A stretch of DNA of 64,000 bases, taken from Parapristionchus giblindavisi. Lineage: Eukaryota > Nematoda > Chromadorea > Rhabditida > Diplogasteridae. Shown here one piece after another: positions 1 through 12,758 of the stretch (positions are counted from its first letter, which is position 1; every line of letters starts with the position of its first letter). The stretch lies in the NCBI GenBank assembly GCA_943737045.1, contig CALSFV010000496.1:1-64000 (forward strand). The letters run 5' to 3'. Under the pieces are notes generated by a model. The model was not told the DNA's origin. It did no database searches and saw nothing but the letters and a program-made list of their open reading frames with translations. The position numbers were made by a program, and so were the translations under genes.

Positions 1-967
1 TAGCGACAAGGAAATAAAATGAGAGAAAACTCTCACTATTTGACATACATTCTTTCCTCTTTTTCTTTTCCTTTTCATGACTTTTGCAACATAATATATG
101 AGGAATGAATGAGAGATGAAAGACAAATAAATAGTGATTATAAAGCTGTAATTCAACATTTATTATCAAATATTGTTTATTTCAAAAGAATCGATAAATA
201 TATTATTATTAAATTTACTCATTAAAAGTTACCATTGTCAAATTCATTTCACTGCTGTAGCAAATATTCACCACTTCGGGACAAACTATATGTAATTGAC
301 GTAGCGGCAGAAACACCATAATAGATCTCTACTATTTTTTTGAAAAATTATCGAATTTTAGCATTAATGCCCAAGCAAGCCTTTTGATTATCATTAACTT
401 TTTTCCTATTCACTTATTTATTATTCGTTTCAAATGTTGTCACATCTTTATTGGATGTATGATAAATAAATAAATAAACTTAGTTAATCGAACAAGAAGA
501 AGAGTTCTCATAACTTATGATCTATTCCATGTCATATATTCATCTTCTTCATCTTCATCATCATTTCATCGTTTCATATAAGTGGCCCACTTCTACTTTC
601 TTCTAGATATTTCCCTCCCCATCTAAGATGAGGAATGGATTCTGAATCCGCCTCAACGCCGTCGTCTTAGTAACTTCTCTCTCTCTCTCCCTCTCCCTCT
701 CCCTCTCCCTCTCCCTCTCTCTCTCCTTTATGCTAGACTCCTCCCCTTCGTCTAGTAGAAGCCTTCTCTCCCTCTCCCTCTTCTCAGTCGATAACGACAT
801 CTCACACTCTTTATTCATCGCATTTGACTCTTGTTTACGCCTGATTTTTTTTCTTAATTTGCCTCGTTACGCCCCCTAACGTTAAGTCCGTTCTAAGTAC
901 AACCTTAACTTGTTAAATCATCGTTAAGACCTTAAGGTCAACTTCATCTCGGTCTCATTCTCGTGGT
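1..967. other. AT-rich region upstream of casy-1
   Basis: No coding exon is supported here. The stretch is AT-rich with a pyrimidine microsatellite near 674-726 and CTTCATCTTCATCAT-like simple sequence near 540-570. It presumably contains the promoter of the calsyntenin gene that starts at 968, but no defined promoter element is recognisable. Confidence 0.6.
674..726. repeat. CT/CCCTCT microsatellite
   Basis: Direct reading shows runs of CTCTCT followed by repeated CCCTCT units. The minus-strand ORF across it translates to an arginine/glutamate run and is a repeat artefact. Confidence 0.9.
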
Positions 968-3900
968 ATGCGGTTGCTACCACTCATCGCTGCGCTGGCA
1001 GCTATCGCCTATGGCAAACATCATCGGCATCGAGGTTTGTGGTTTATGGTACCGACGACTCCATTGGGTAAGGTACCGGTGCCTGTACCGACTATCTGGT
1101 TAACTATGTTAGTCGGTATAGGCACCGGTAGCTTACCCAATGGAATCGTAACCGTACCCTTTAATAACGGTACTTGTTCTGAAGCGTTTTGCACTCTGGA
1201 TCGATCGACGAAAACCTTACAGTAATCCAACCGAGACTTTCACCCACTTTTCTACTGGATATGCGGTACCGATACCGGTTTCGGTTTCAGTACCGTTGTG
1301 TATCGGTTATAGTCAATTGGGGGTAGGTGCCCTCTGTGATATCATGGGTAGACTCAATTTCCCACCAATTTCCTCCATTCATCCGTTCGAGAAAGAACTC
1401 CCACGAAGAAAGTGCGGGTATACTGTAGGCGTATCTCGTCGATCGATCGAAAGTGCAAACCGTTTCATGTGTCACAGTACAATTCATGCGTAATTTACCA
1501 TAATTATGTTTTGTGCACCTTGGTATAATTATATTTCGTGATAAAATGAGAAAAAGGGAAAGATGTCGTTAATTAATGGTGTCTTCAGTTCAATATACTC
1601 TCTCGTTGTGCACTGGTCTTGTAACTTTTTGGTTTTGCCATTTATATGGTTTTGAGCAAAAACCAAAAAAATTGGATCATGTAAATCAATAAATTTCAAA
1701 AATCCCGAAAAAAAAATCTAAATCACGCAAAAGGTTTAAAAAAATTAATCCTTTCTGTTCTTTTATTTTGTTTATACATATGATTTTTGATGATAAATTG
1801 TTACTGCTTCGTCCCTTTGTCGATCAATTTTAACAAGTCTCAATCTACACAAAAATCTCTCATCGTTACCATAACGACTATCTCTTCTTAGTCTATCTCA
1901 TCCTCCTTATCTTACCCTTTAAGAGTCATCGAAACACCACCGTAATCTTGCTCTAATCGATAACTCACTTTATTACTGTATTAATTAATCATTGATTACA
2001 GTACCCATCATCGAGCTGGCAGGCACAGACACTCTGGTCGGGACCATACGAGAGGACGAGACGATCCTGAATACCGTACCCGCGTTATCGATCAATACTG
2101 AATCAGGTGAAACATCTCTTTTCGTGTTGGGACCTCTCTGAGTACAAAGGGCGCTGCTTGCAAGCGTTGAATTATCGTAGAGTTTGAGGGGAAATTCGAA
2201 AAGAAATAGCGGACGAATCGAATTGAGTCGAGAGATTGCCATGTGCGTTGTTCAAGAGTTCTATTCGTCGATTTAGAATCTCTACCTCTCCTTATTCTCT
2301 ACCTCTCCTTATTCTCTACCTCTCCTTATTCTCTACCTCTCCTTATTCTCTACCTCTCCTTATTCTCTACCTCTCCTTATTCTCTACCTCTCCATATTCT
2401 CGACCTTTACACTTTTATACATGCGTTTGTTCTAAGAAGAAGAAAAAAAACAATAATTGATTACTATTAGTTTCATCTGAAATAATGGTTTTTGTGAAGA
2501 TGAAAACGGACAAAATAATGAAAAGCCTGATTCTGACAATATGTGATGTTGATGGCTACAATTTACGTCTTCTACCTCTGCCTTTTGGATCTCTCCCTCT
2601 CCCTCTCCTTCGCTCATCTGACATCCCCTTCCTAGTTAGATGCAGTACTTATCCGGCCAACTATTATTGACCGTAGAGAGTGGAGGAAATGAAGAGAGTT
2701 TCAGACAGTTAGGCAGTGAGTGAGAGAGTATGAGAAATGGAGAGAGTGAGTCTCGAATTAAATAGAAGTCAAAGACGTGAGAATTATGCATTAGTGAAAG
2801 AATCAAAATGAGGAAGAGAGAGAGAAGTTGAGGGAATGAATTGAAATCCTGTGTGTGAAGAAGATTCACCGATTTATGAGATGAAGGATTACTGTATGCC
2901 TCCCTCTACCTCTCTCTTTTGGTTCTCCTCTCACTCTACGTTCTCCCTCTCCTTCTCCACTAAAATTCCGATCGTCATTGCGCCCAAAATGATACGAAGC
3001 TTCAATATATCTCTTTTCTATGTGAAAGTCGTTAATCTCTAGTCTCTCCCTCTCCTTTTTCTCTCCTCCTCCCCCTCTCCATCCTCCTCCTCTTCCCCCC
3101 TCTCCCTCTCCCTCTCCCTCCTTCTCTCTCCCACTCGTAGCTTTTGAATGGTAACAACGCAAACGACAGTGAGGCATGACGAGAGGCAACCATTATTTCG
3201 GTAGACGGAAACAATTTCCCAGAACCAATCAAGACAGAACATTTGATATTATTTATACCACAGCAAAAGTGAAGAGTAATTCTTTTGAAGTACACTCTTC
3301 ACCACACAATATTGGTGCACAGTTAACTATTCTATTATCTTTTCCTGTAGTCTCAGCCTCCCAATATCTTTATCGGTGTTGACAAGGGAAACTCCCTAGC
3401 CCTGTCTATTTTCAATGCGATACTGTAACGATGATGAACTTTCATTTTTTCGATCCTATTTTCCGATTCGCTACTCTCTTACTCCTCATCTGAAATTTCT
3501 CCCCACACAGTCGCCTAGTTTTCCGGCGAGGAAACGAGAGAGTGGGTGAGAATGAGAGAGTGCAGAGTGACAGAGATAGACTGAGAGATCATGGAAGAAT
3601 GAGAGAGTACAGGGAAGAGGAAGAGTCTTATATGAAATATAGAAGGTCTCCTATTTCTTCATTCGGGAGACTCAAAGTACTTTCTTTCATGATAGAATTC
3701 CTTATAGGGATGGAAACCATCTCTGCACTAATCATCCATTACCATTAGGAATTCAAATGAATTCATAGATATCCGTTATGACCAGTCTGAAAAATCTAAA
3801 AAAAGAACAATTTTTTACTGATGAAAAGACAACATTGACAATGAATATTTGGAGTTTATTCATTACTGTAAAACCTCGACAAACAAAGCCTGCAGTATAT

Positions 3901-6900
3901 TATTCCGCATTAATCAATAATCTTTCCATTCAGGTCCCGTTTGCTCCTACCGTATTACGAACAAGGATAAATCGCCCGCGGTCGCTTTTGCCGCCGAAAT
4001 TATCGATCGATACACCGGATCGGCTATTATCCGACTGCAGGTATACGGTAGACTTTGAATTTCCCTCCAAGTCAGACAATCGTTTCAGGACGCAACCAAG
4101 CTCGACTGTAAGAAGCCCGAGTACGATCTAGAAATCGTTGCTGTCAAGTGTGAAGAGGAGAACTCTGTCAGCGAACCGTAAGTTACAGGGCTAGAGCACC
4201 AGACGACCAGACACTGGCGTCGATGATGACTTCTATCGGAAGTTGTCTGTGAATGTTTCTACATATGACTGACAGAGTGGCAGAGACGCAGAAGTTGGAT
4301 GAGAGAGTATGAGATAGTGAGAGAGTGGAGTACTTTTTGACTTCATCTCCTCTCTCTTCGTCTTTCTTGAGATTTCCCTCGAGAACAGACGAAAACTGCC
4401 TATAAAAGGCGTGGATGGGAGGACGAGTAAGGAGACGGAGAGAAGGAGAGGGAAAGAGGGGGAGTAAGAAATATCTCGTCATGAGCGAAAACTGCGACAA
4501 AAACATCCTTATTAGACTGTAAAATGTCGAAAATTGTGTCCGAAAAGTTTTTTAAAAAACGTATTTTTTCTGTTCCCTCTTGTAAGCACTCCAGTTTTAC
4601 GAAAAAAATTTAAACAAATTCTTTACAGAGTACCTCTGAAGGTAACAGTGAAGGACACAAACAACAATGAACCCGTATTCACCCATCCCTGGTATACGGT
4701 CACTGTCGATGAAGGTATACTGTAGAGTTTGAATTTACTGCTTAAACAATTGATGTGCAGGCAAGATGCATCCGGAGGTGCTTCGTTTGTCCGCGACCGA
4801 CGCGGATTGCGGTCATCCGTACGGAGAGATCTGCGAGTATCAAATCACCAACGGCGCCGACAAGTTCCCCTTCGAAATTGATCATCAGGCAAGTGGCGGG
4901 AAGTTTGAATTTAAATTTATTAGCCTGATTCAGGGAGTCATCAAGAATACCGTACCCTTGAACGCAAGTACCGCCCATTCGTATATCCTTACTGTGGTCG
5001 CATCTGATTGTGGCATGAGAAAGTCCAAGAGTGCCTTGGTCACGGTAAACGTCAAGAAGGTGAGAGTTTAATATTTTTGTCGAAAAAAATTCTAAAATTA
5101 AAATATTAGTAAAAAAACAAAAAAAGCACCAAGTAGTAAGAATTAAATAAATATGGCTATCGTAACAATGCTTATGTTTACCAAAATGATCTAGATAATC
5201 ATAAAATAATCATTGCAGACATGTGTGGAGGGAATTACTCACATCGACGAGAAGCTCTCGTTCTCCGCCGGATCCGAATCGATCCTTGTCGCGCCTAAGG
5301 CTGAGATCGCCCTGTGTCCTGAGGTATTTATTTCAATTTTGAATTTGGCGCTAAAATGAATTGATGTGCAGGAGAACGTGTGCAAGGTTCAATCAGTGAG
5401 TGCTACCGTATCGATGCATCTCGGTCATCTGCAGGAGGCATGTGGACGACAGGATATCGCCATCTACACCAATGAGACCATTAAAGGGTAAGTGAATTGG
5501 CACAGTGCCAAGATGAGTTTTGGCAAATTGCCAATCATTTTGTTTAGATGTTCTCTCAACGCCAACGCTGCTGTGCTCTTGGATGAGAAGGAAGATTTTG
5601 CTGGTGTACCGGCCGAAGAGAGGTGAGTAATTTGATCCTTGATCGTTTGTATCGTGATCTTTGATGTTTATTTTCAGACGATTATTCGATGGTGAGACAA
5701 AGGCCCACATCGTACCTGTCAACACCTTCGACGTAAGTTTCAATAAATCAATAATACGAGGTTACAGTACCCTCACACTTTCCCTTCAGGGACTAGTTCC
5801 TGATAAATTCGCCCTGTCATTCTCGATGAAACACGCTAAAGGAAGCAAGGAGGACATGGCGAACAAACAGCACATCGTCTGCGAATCTGATGAAAGTGGT
5901 TGGTACTTGGTCTTTGATCTTTGATGTCTGATCTTTAATCTCCGATCTTTAATCTATGGTCGTTGATCGTTGATCTCTAATCTTCGCTCAGGCATGAACC
6001 GACATCACTTCTCTGTCTACGTTCGTCACTGCAAGCTCGAGGTGGTTCTTAGACGCGAGAGTGGAGCCGCGGCCGAATTCCGCGCCGCAGAATGGAGATG
6101 GAACACACCTGAGGTGGGAAATAATCAATATTTTAATTAATTATTTAAATAATTGTCTAAGTCGTTGAAACTGAAAGGAATGATATTGGTCACACTGCTG
6201 ATAGAACACATGAGAGGACAGACTTACTGTGGTTAGTGTCTAAACAAAAGACTCGGAACTGTGTGTGAGTGCGCATTGTAAATGTTGTTGTGACAGTATG
6301 ATGAATGAATGGGACACGCAATAGGCGTCAAGACTAGCTTGACGCACCAGGAGATTGATGGCCCACGCACGGTGTCAGCTACCGATGTCTGGGAGTGCAT
6401 GTGACATATGGATAGAGAGAGTGATATAGTAGAGAGGGACCTGTCAAACTTGCTACCGTAACCCAGAGTACTTTAGTACTAGCGATTACGGTATGAGGCA
6501 GTTTGACACATCAATACATAGTGAGAGGCTTCATAATATCTAATGCATTATCTATCACACTTACATACGTGTTAGAGTGAGTGATAAATAATCGAGAAAT
6601 GCAATGGATCGGAGTCATGAGGAGGGATGACAAGGATGATGACATTGTCCGTATAAAATATACAGCCCCGCAGAATCTCCCTTCGTGTATGTGATCCTGG
6701 GGATCCCCGGGATCCCCCCTTGCTCCTCGAATTATTGTGCTGTCAATATTGAATATCAGGTGTGAAAATTGTGACTATTGTTCCCCCCTTTACTTGACCT
6801 ACTTTATAAAGAAAGATTGGAATTTTTGAAAGCTTGTCAACTAAATTTTGCTAAGAAATAGAAATGCCGAAAAAGTCACTTTGAGATTGATATTGCCGAA

Positions 6901-9900
6901 CGGTGCGCGAGTTCTTCAATATTATCGCGCGGCAATTGCCAAAAATTAATAATTTCCAATATGTGTTCTCGGGCTACGTAATTGATAAAATTCCAAACTT
7001 TCTTTGATAAAATAGGTCAGGTAAAGGGGAAAACAATAGCAACAATTGCATCACCTGATATTCAATATTCACAGCACAAAAAATCGAGGAGCACGGGGGG
7101 ATCCCGGGGATCCCCGGGATCACATGCACGAAGGGAGATTCTGCGGGGCTGTACTGCATAAGAAAATGACAAAACTGTTGTAAATACCGAGAGGAGGGGT
7201 GTGAAAAAAGTAACGAAATTTTTTAATAACAAAAAAAAAATTTTATTTTAGGTGTGCGATGACAAATGGCACAGTTATTCGGTTCTCTTCGAAGATGTCG
7301 ATCATGTTCAATTGGTTATTGATGGAAAATCATTCAAAAGTGACGAAAGGAACCCTGAGATTCTCGATGATTGGCCACTACACAAGACTAAGACTGTCGT
7401 ACGTTTATTCAGAATTTATAAGGGGTTATTTAAAGGCACAGCTTTTCTTAAAGGTTTTCTTTTTCTACGATAAATTGTTGCCATTCTTTCAAATTAGTTT
7501 GCGATTTGCCTTCAAAGAGACATCCCAAGTTACAGCTGATGGCTCTCGCCGAGGTCTTTCAGTTTATTAGTATATGAAACCAGAGTTGACCGAAATAATA
7601 GTTATTAATGCTTAAATCGCGAATTATTTCAGAAGACCCGCATGGTCGTCGGCGCGTGCTGGCACGGACGCTCGCTTTCTCTCGCTCAGTTCTTCAAGGT
7701 AGCATACTCTATCATATCCTGAATTACCATAACCCTGACAATTTACCTTACAATTAACAGTAAAAATGAACGTAATCTTGGTTCAGGGATCACTCTCAAA
7801 TGTGCGTCTTCTCGCCGGAGCTACTGAGACCGTGGACAAGATCGCCTGTGCTCATGCGTGCCCTGAACGGTTCCAGACTTATGATGACGTAAGCGTAAAC
7901 TTACTGCAATTAACGATAAGTAGGCGGAGCTTCGAATACCCATTGTTTTCATTATAGTCAGCAGTATTCGGAGAGGACAAGACCTCAATCACTTTCACCG
8001 CCAAGACCGTTGAGGAACTCCAGAAGAAGATCCGTGGTGTAAGTAATCAATCGATAATTGACTAATCGATAGATGATCGATAATCACGGATATACTGTAG
8101 TTGATTATATTATCGATTATAAAATTTCAGATCTCATACGAAAATGTTCACGCTGATCCCGAACCCGGACATCGTCCGATCCGTGTTGCCGCTTCTGTTG
8201 AATGCGCCGAGGGAAAGACCGTACGTGCTTTGATCTTTGATCTTTAACTTTTGATCTTTAATCTTTGATCTCTTCCAGATCACTCTTCCCGAGTACAAGA
8301 CATTCGTTATGGTTGAGAAGGTGCCCGTTCCTACTCTCTCCATCTCCGGACAGGCCATGATCTCTGCTGACCAAAAGGTACTCTAGCTGTTCGGATAACT
8401 TGGTCCGGTCCTCGGTGCGGTACCGGTTACGATTTTCTATTTCCCGGTTTCAGGCACTCCGCATCGGTACCACGATGATTCCCGGTCTTACCGTGACCGT
8501 GTCCATCACCAACAATGGTTAGTTTAAACAATTTATTTTAAAATAATTTAAAAAAAATTGTTTAAAGATGGCGAAACAGAAGATGTGACTGCTGATCGCA
8601 AGCTCGACTCCTGCAAGGTACTTTTCACATAATATTATGGCACGCCCCTTTTCATAATTTTCATATTGCGCATTATATTTTGTCCCTTTTCATCTACTAA
8701 TTGCCGATTTTCTTTTTTATTTTCATATAACCCGTTTAAAATAAACTTCATCAGATTTTCATCCTTTTTCCAGGTTCACCTCAAGCCCTCTCGTGACATG
8801 GACCTTGAATACTTCTCTTCACCCGCTACCCTCATTGCCTCGACCAAGATCGACTTTGAACATGATAAGCAGGTTCTGTAGGGTTTCTGTAGGATTACTG
8901 TGATTATGTATTATTGCAAAGGATTATTATTTTACGATGGATTGCTGTAGATGGTTTCTGCAGCTCATAGATTACTGTAGCGAATCTTGAACTGATCGGA
9001 TTACTGTACAGGGAATCGTCCTTCGTGGTGAGGAGTGGGCTTCGGTCTATCAGGAGGTCCTCGAGAAGATCCACTACTTTAACACGCGTCCTGATGCTTA
9101 TGCCAAGAGGTACGGTAGCGATGGTGTGCATGTGGTGCGTAGAGCAAGGCGACGTTTGCCACTTTGCAGAATCTACTCCGTGCAGTGCACCATGGACAAG
9201 GGACGCATAGTGTCGAACGAATTCGTCATTACGGTAAGAATGGGCCGTGAGGGCGGTAACTATAGATTAGACTATAATCATCGTTCCCTCAGATTTTATG
9301 TTTTATGTCAGAAAGCGTTATGGCTAATTCTATTCATATATGTCTTATGAGTGAGAGAGTCACTAAATATTGTCAACTACGGTAGAATGAAGTGATTGAG
9401 AGGGAGAGAGAGAGGAAGAGGGAAAGGGAGAGGGAGAGAGAAGGAAAGGGAGAGGGAGAGAGAAGGAAAGGGAGAGGGAGAGAGAAGGAAAGGGAGAGGG
9501 AGAGAGGGTGGGTGTGAAGGAATGAGAGAATGAACAAATCTTTCTAGTATCCCCTTCTGAAGGATAACGAAAGTACTTATCGTTCCTCTCCCATCTCTCT
9601 TTTCTACTAAAGAGCCAATCTACTTTCCTCTTTCATCCCTCTCTCTCTCATTCTACCTCTCCCCTCCCCCTCTCCTCTGTTTCTCGTCCTCTCTGTCTTA
9701 TAATTGGAAAAGGAGCGAGATAATGAGAAAGAGAGAGAGGAGACTTTTCTCTTCCTGACTTCTACTCCTCCCTTCTATATCGACGTGTATGTTGACTACT
9801 TTCTAAACTTGTTTCAGACTTGATCTTTGATCTTTGCAGATGTCAATTGACCCTGCCCTTGATGTTCCCACTCCCCACATGGAACCCATCATGGACTCCT

Positions 9901-11564
9901 CATCTGAAGAGATCGTCAAGCACTACGAACCCGCCTTCGATCAGCTAGGAGGATCACGACTACAGGTTAGCATAGCTCCACGGAGCTCCCCGAGCTCTAA
10001 TCCTGAGCTCCGCCTCTTTTGTCCTAAGTATCTTTGTTAGAGACTCCGCCCACTTTCCAGAATATCCTAGAGATGGAACTACCCCGTCCTAAGGCATTGT
10101 TGTCCCATCATGGATATGACATGGGACAGGGAGCTGTTGCAGGTATGATAATTAGTTTATGTTTTTATGATATTTATGCTAATTCCGTATAATATTACTG
10201 AATATTTTTATTTTTGATGGTTTGCCTGTGAAGGACACGTAGTCCGTGTATGAGTCTCAGGTGGGGGTGGATGGAGATGGAGAGAGAGGCATAGGAAGAG
10301 AAAGAGAAATGAAGAGGAAGGGAATATGAGAATTATGGTCTCTATCTCTATGTATTCCCTCATCATTTATGATTAATTCATCTAGCGAATAACAAGAAAG
10401 AGACAAAATGGGGATGTTGGGGAAGGAAAAAGGAGAGAGAGGGAGGGAGAGGGAGAAATGGACAGTTAGATGGAGTGGGAGAGAAAATAGTGGCGAACAT
10501 GAAAATGTGGAAGGGATGCAGTGAGGGGATAGAGATTCGATGAAGACCCCCTTCTATTCTCTTATCCCTTCTTCTTCTTTGTTTCGACTGTCAACGATGG
10601 AGAATAAAAGATGTGAAAACATGGACACAATCTATTTACTTAAATCAATGGCGACTCTTAGACATAAATATACACACTTTTACTTATTGCTTGCGATTAA
10701 TTTTTTGAGTTTGAAAAATTACTGAAAATATCTAATTCAATGAATACAAACAATGAAAAAAAATTAATATAAGAATGGAAAACTATCAGAACTATTAAAT
10801 TTAATACAATATTATAGGTGGAGCGGTAGCAGTCGTAGTGGTTGTCTGTGTCGGTTTTCTTCTTGTTCTTCTTGTCGTTGGAGTTCTCAAAATGAGAGAC
10901 ACCCCCATGCCACGAAGACATAGGAAGAATCGACGAAGCCAGGTTTGTCCACTGTTTGATTCATTCACTATACTTGCTGCACTTAGGAATACTTTTTGCA
11001 ATTGACCAACTGTGGTCCGTTTAGAAAATGCAAAGAAAGTGTCAGAAAAACTGAGAAATGAGTTCAACGATACTAAGTTTACCGAAACTTCCTGTGTTTA
11101 GCAGACGGAGAATGGAGGAATGGAATGGGATGATGATGGAATGAATATCACTGTCAATCCATTGGATGATGTTGAGAAGAATCTCGGAACACACGACTAC
11201 TCTGATGAGGAGAGCAGTGATGGAGAAGATAGGTACGGTATTCTTTCCCGCCAAATTTCAATTTGAATTTATCAAAAATCGATGAATTGCAGCGAGTGCT
11301 CATACCGTGATGAGGAGGAAGAAATGAGCGAGGAAGATGATGAAGAAGAGAGTGAGATCCTGCCCGTTAACCATCAGGTAACTTATCTGACCTGATTGAA
11401 TCGTCATTTTGACCCAATTGAACTACCGTAGCCAACCCCTTTTCCTGATTCAGGCACCTCCTCTTGAGTGGGACGATGAGGATCACGATGAGCCTTCGCC
11501 AACATCAACACGTCCTGCCACAGCTGCCGTTCGTCCTCCCTCCGCTCGCTCTTATCGTGTCTGA
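968..11564 (+). CDS. casy-1: Calsyntenin / alcadein (CASY-1 orthologue), complete, 30 exons
   Basis: Calsyntenins are neuronal type I membrane proteins acting in synapse function and as kinesin-1 cargo adaptors. Exons: 968-1034, 2002-2106, 3934-4040, 4089-4177, 4629-4714, 4761-4888, 4934-5059, 5219-5323, 5372-5487, 5548-5622, 5678-5732, 5790-5898, 5992-6113, 7252-7398, 7633-7698, 7787-7888, 7958-8038, 8131-8220, 8279-8377, 8454-8517, 8568-8617, 8774-8872, 9012-9109, 9170-9233, 9840-9965, 10061-10142, 10818-10942, 11105-11232, 11293-11377, 11454-11564. They sum to 2,907 nt (968 aa). Order: signal peptide MRLLPLIAALAAIAYG; two cadherin repeats (DTNNNEPVF linker; CxxxxGEICEYQI and VVASDCGMRKS in the second); LNS/LamG-like domain (LSFSMKH, VCDDKWHSYSV, VVGACW); stalk with SNEFVIT; transmembrane helix about 820-844; acidic tail with two kinesin-light-chain-type W-acidic motifs, MEWDDD (about 867) and LEWDDE (about 936), the first followed by MNITVNPLDD. 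Intron 6 is GC-AG. Confidence 0.95.
2280..2402. repeat. 17-bp tandem repeat in casy-1 intron 2
   Basis: About seven head-to-tail copies of TCTACCTCTCCTTATTC. The period of 17 leaves all three forward frames open, which explains the overlapping short ORFs here. The same 1.8-kb intron has further pyrimidine-rich simple sequence near 3046-3134. Confidence 0.9.
6661..7153. mobile_element. Tc1/mariner-like MITE with long inverted repeats, in casy-1 intron 13
   Basis: The ends are inverted copies (CAGCCCCGCAGAATCTCCCT on the left, its complement on the right), the arms run inward about 120-150 bp, and both ends are bounded by TA (6661-6662 and 7152-7153). No transposase is encoded. TA flanks and CAG termini fit a non-autonomous Tc1/mariner-type element; family assignment is inference. 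Confidence 0.7.
9397..9510. repeat. Purine-rich 22-bp tandem repeat in casy-1 intron 24
   Basis: Repeated AAGGAAAGGGAGAGGGAGAG units on the plus strand, followed about 100 bp later by pyrimidine-rich sequence, so the intron RNA could fold back on itself. Confidence 0.8.
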
Positions 11565-12758
11565 TGAGCCTAACTCCTTTCTCATATAACTATATATTCT
11601 GAGCCATTCACATACACTTTATTGATCTCGAGACGTGCCCGATACGGGCGTTATCCTGTTTATTATTATTACTTTTATTATTATTATTATTCTATATTTT
11701 CGGTCTCATCTTTCCATAATAATCAAATCCCTCACATTTTTTCACATCTGTGTACCATAGTTGATTACTTTCCAAAGATTGCATATATTCGTACATCTCA
11801 GAACACACTCACACACTTAGTGTGCTTGCGTGTCTGTCGTTTCGTATATGACAGACATCAGCGCACCTCACCTCGCACTCCACGCACCGTTCACTACACC
11901 ATCACCCAGACCTATACGGTACAAAATCGCACCATACAATCCATTAATTCTAGTCAACCAATGGGGGATATTCGTATATCCCCCCTACAACATTTTGTCC
12001 CCTTTATACATACTCGTATCGTTTCCTTGTCTCTATATATTATATTATCCTCTCCCTATTCCTTTTTTCTCTCCCTCTCTTTTTTCTCTCCCTCTTCCTT
12101 TTTTCTCTCCCTCTTCCTTTTTTCTCTCCCTCTCCCTTTTTCTCTCCCTCTCCCTTTTATCCCTCTCTCCATACTTATCCGGTTTCGCAGCAAACACACA
12201 CAATCTTCGCCATTCTCAAAGAGTATAGTTTCCATCAGAATTTGAATAATATATTATCATTATTATTATTTTTATGTTACCCCTGATTCTCTATCCTTCT
12301 TCTTCTCTGATTTTCTCTTTATCTGTCTCAACAAGATAAGTATTCCTTCGTATTCAACACCAGTTACAAGATCTTTTCCCACTTTGTCTATTTCCGTAAA
12401 CACGATAAATATTAATCCCTTGTAATAGACGAAGTCATGATGATAGCACTGCAAACACACCGTGTTAACTTTGCTCTCCGCTCTAGCAACACTCTCTCGC
12501 AGAAGGCGATAGAGTGTGGACAGAGCAGAGAGTTTCAAATTGGATTTTACTTTAAAAGAATTAATTATAACAAATCAACACAAAAAACAAACTTCTCGTT
12601 GTCTGGCTCTCTCGTTTATCCATACTCTCTAATCCTTCTCTAACTATAATAACTGTCTTGTTGCTCTTGAAACATACAACAGAAATAAATATTACACGTT
12701 TTATCGAAGTGAAAAGTGGATCGATCGTTCATTCACATCCTTAGTACAACAGATGAAG
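11565..12758. other. Convergent intergenic region casy-1 / SXP gene
   Basis: Holds the casy-1 3' UTR and the end of the opposing SXP/RAL-2 transcript. A TTTTTTCTCTCCCTCTTCC-type tandem repeat lies at about 12060-12165. ORFs of 207 and 132 codons across it are low-complexity phenylalanine/serine/leucine translations and are not genes. Confidence 0.6.

Noticed and set aside
3032..3295. Minus ORFs rich in Arg/Glu/Gly in casy-1 intron 2
   Set aside because: Translation of a pyrimidine microsatellite inside an intron.
11622..12245. 207-codon and 132-codon ORFs after casy-1
   Set aside because: Translation is low-complexity Tyr/Phe and Ser/Leu runs from simple repeats, in the casy-1 3' UTR, with no splice or domain support.
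12272..12538. 88-codon minus ORF starting MKLSALSTLYRLL
   Set aside because: Part of a dispersed repeat also seen near 13.5 and 63.25 kb; downstream of the SXP stop and without splice support.
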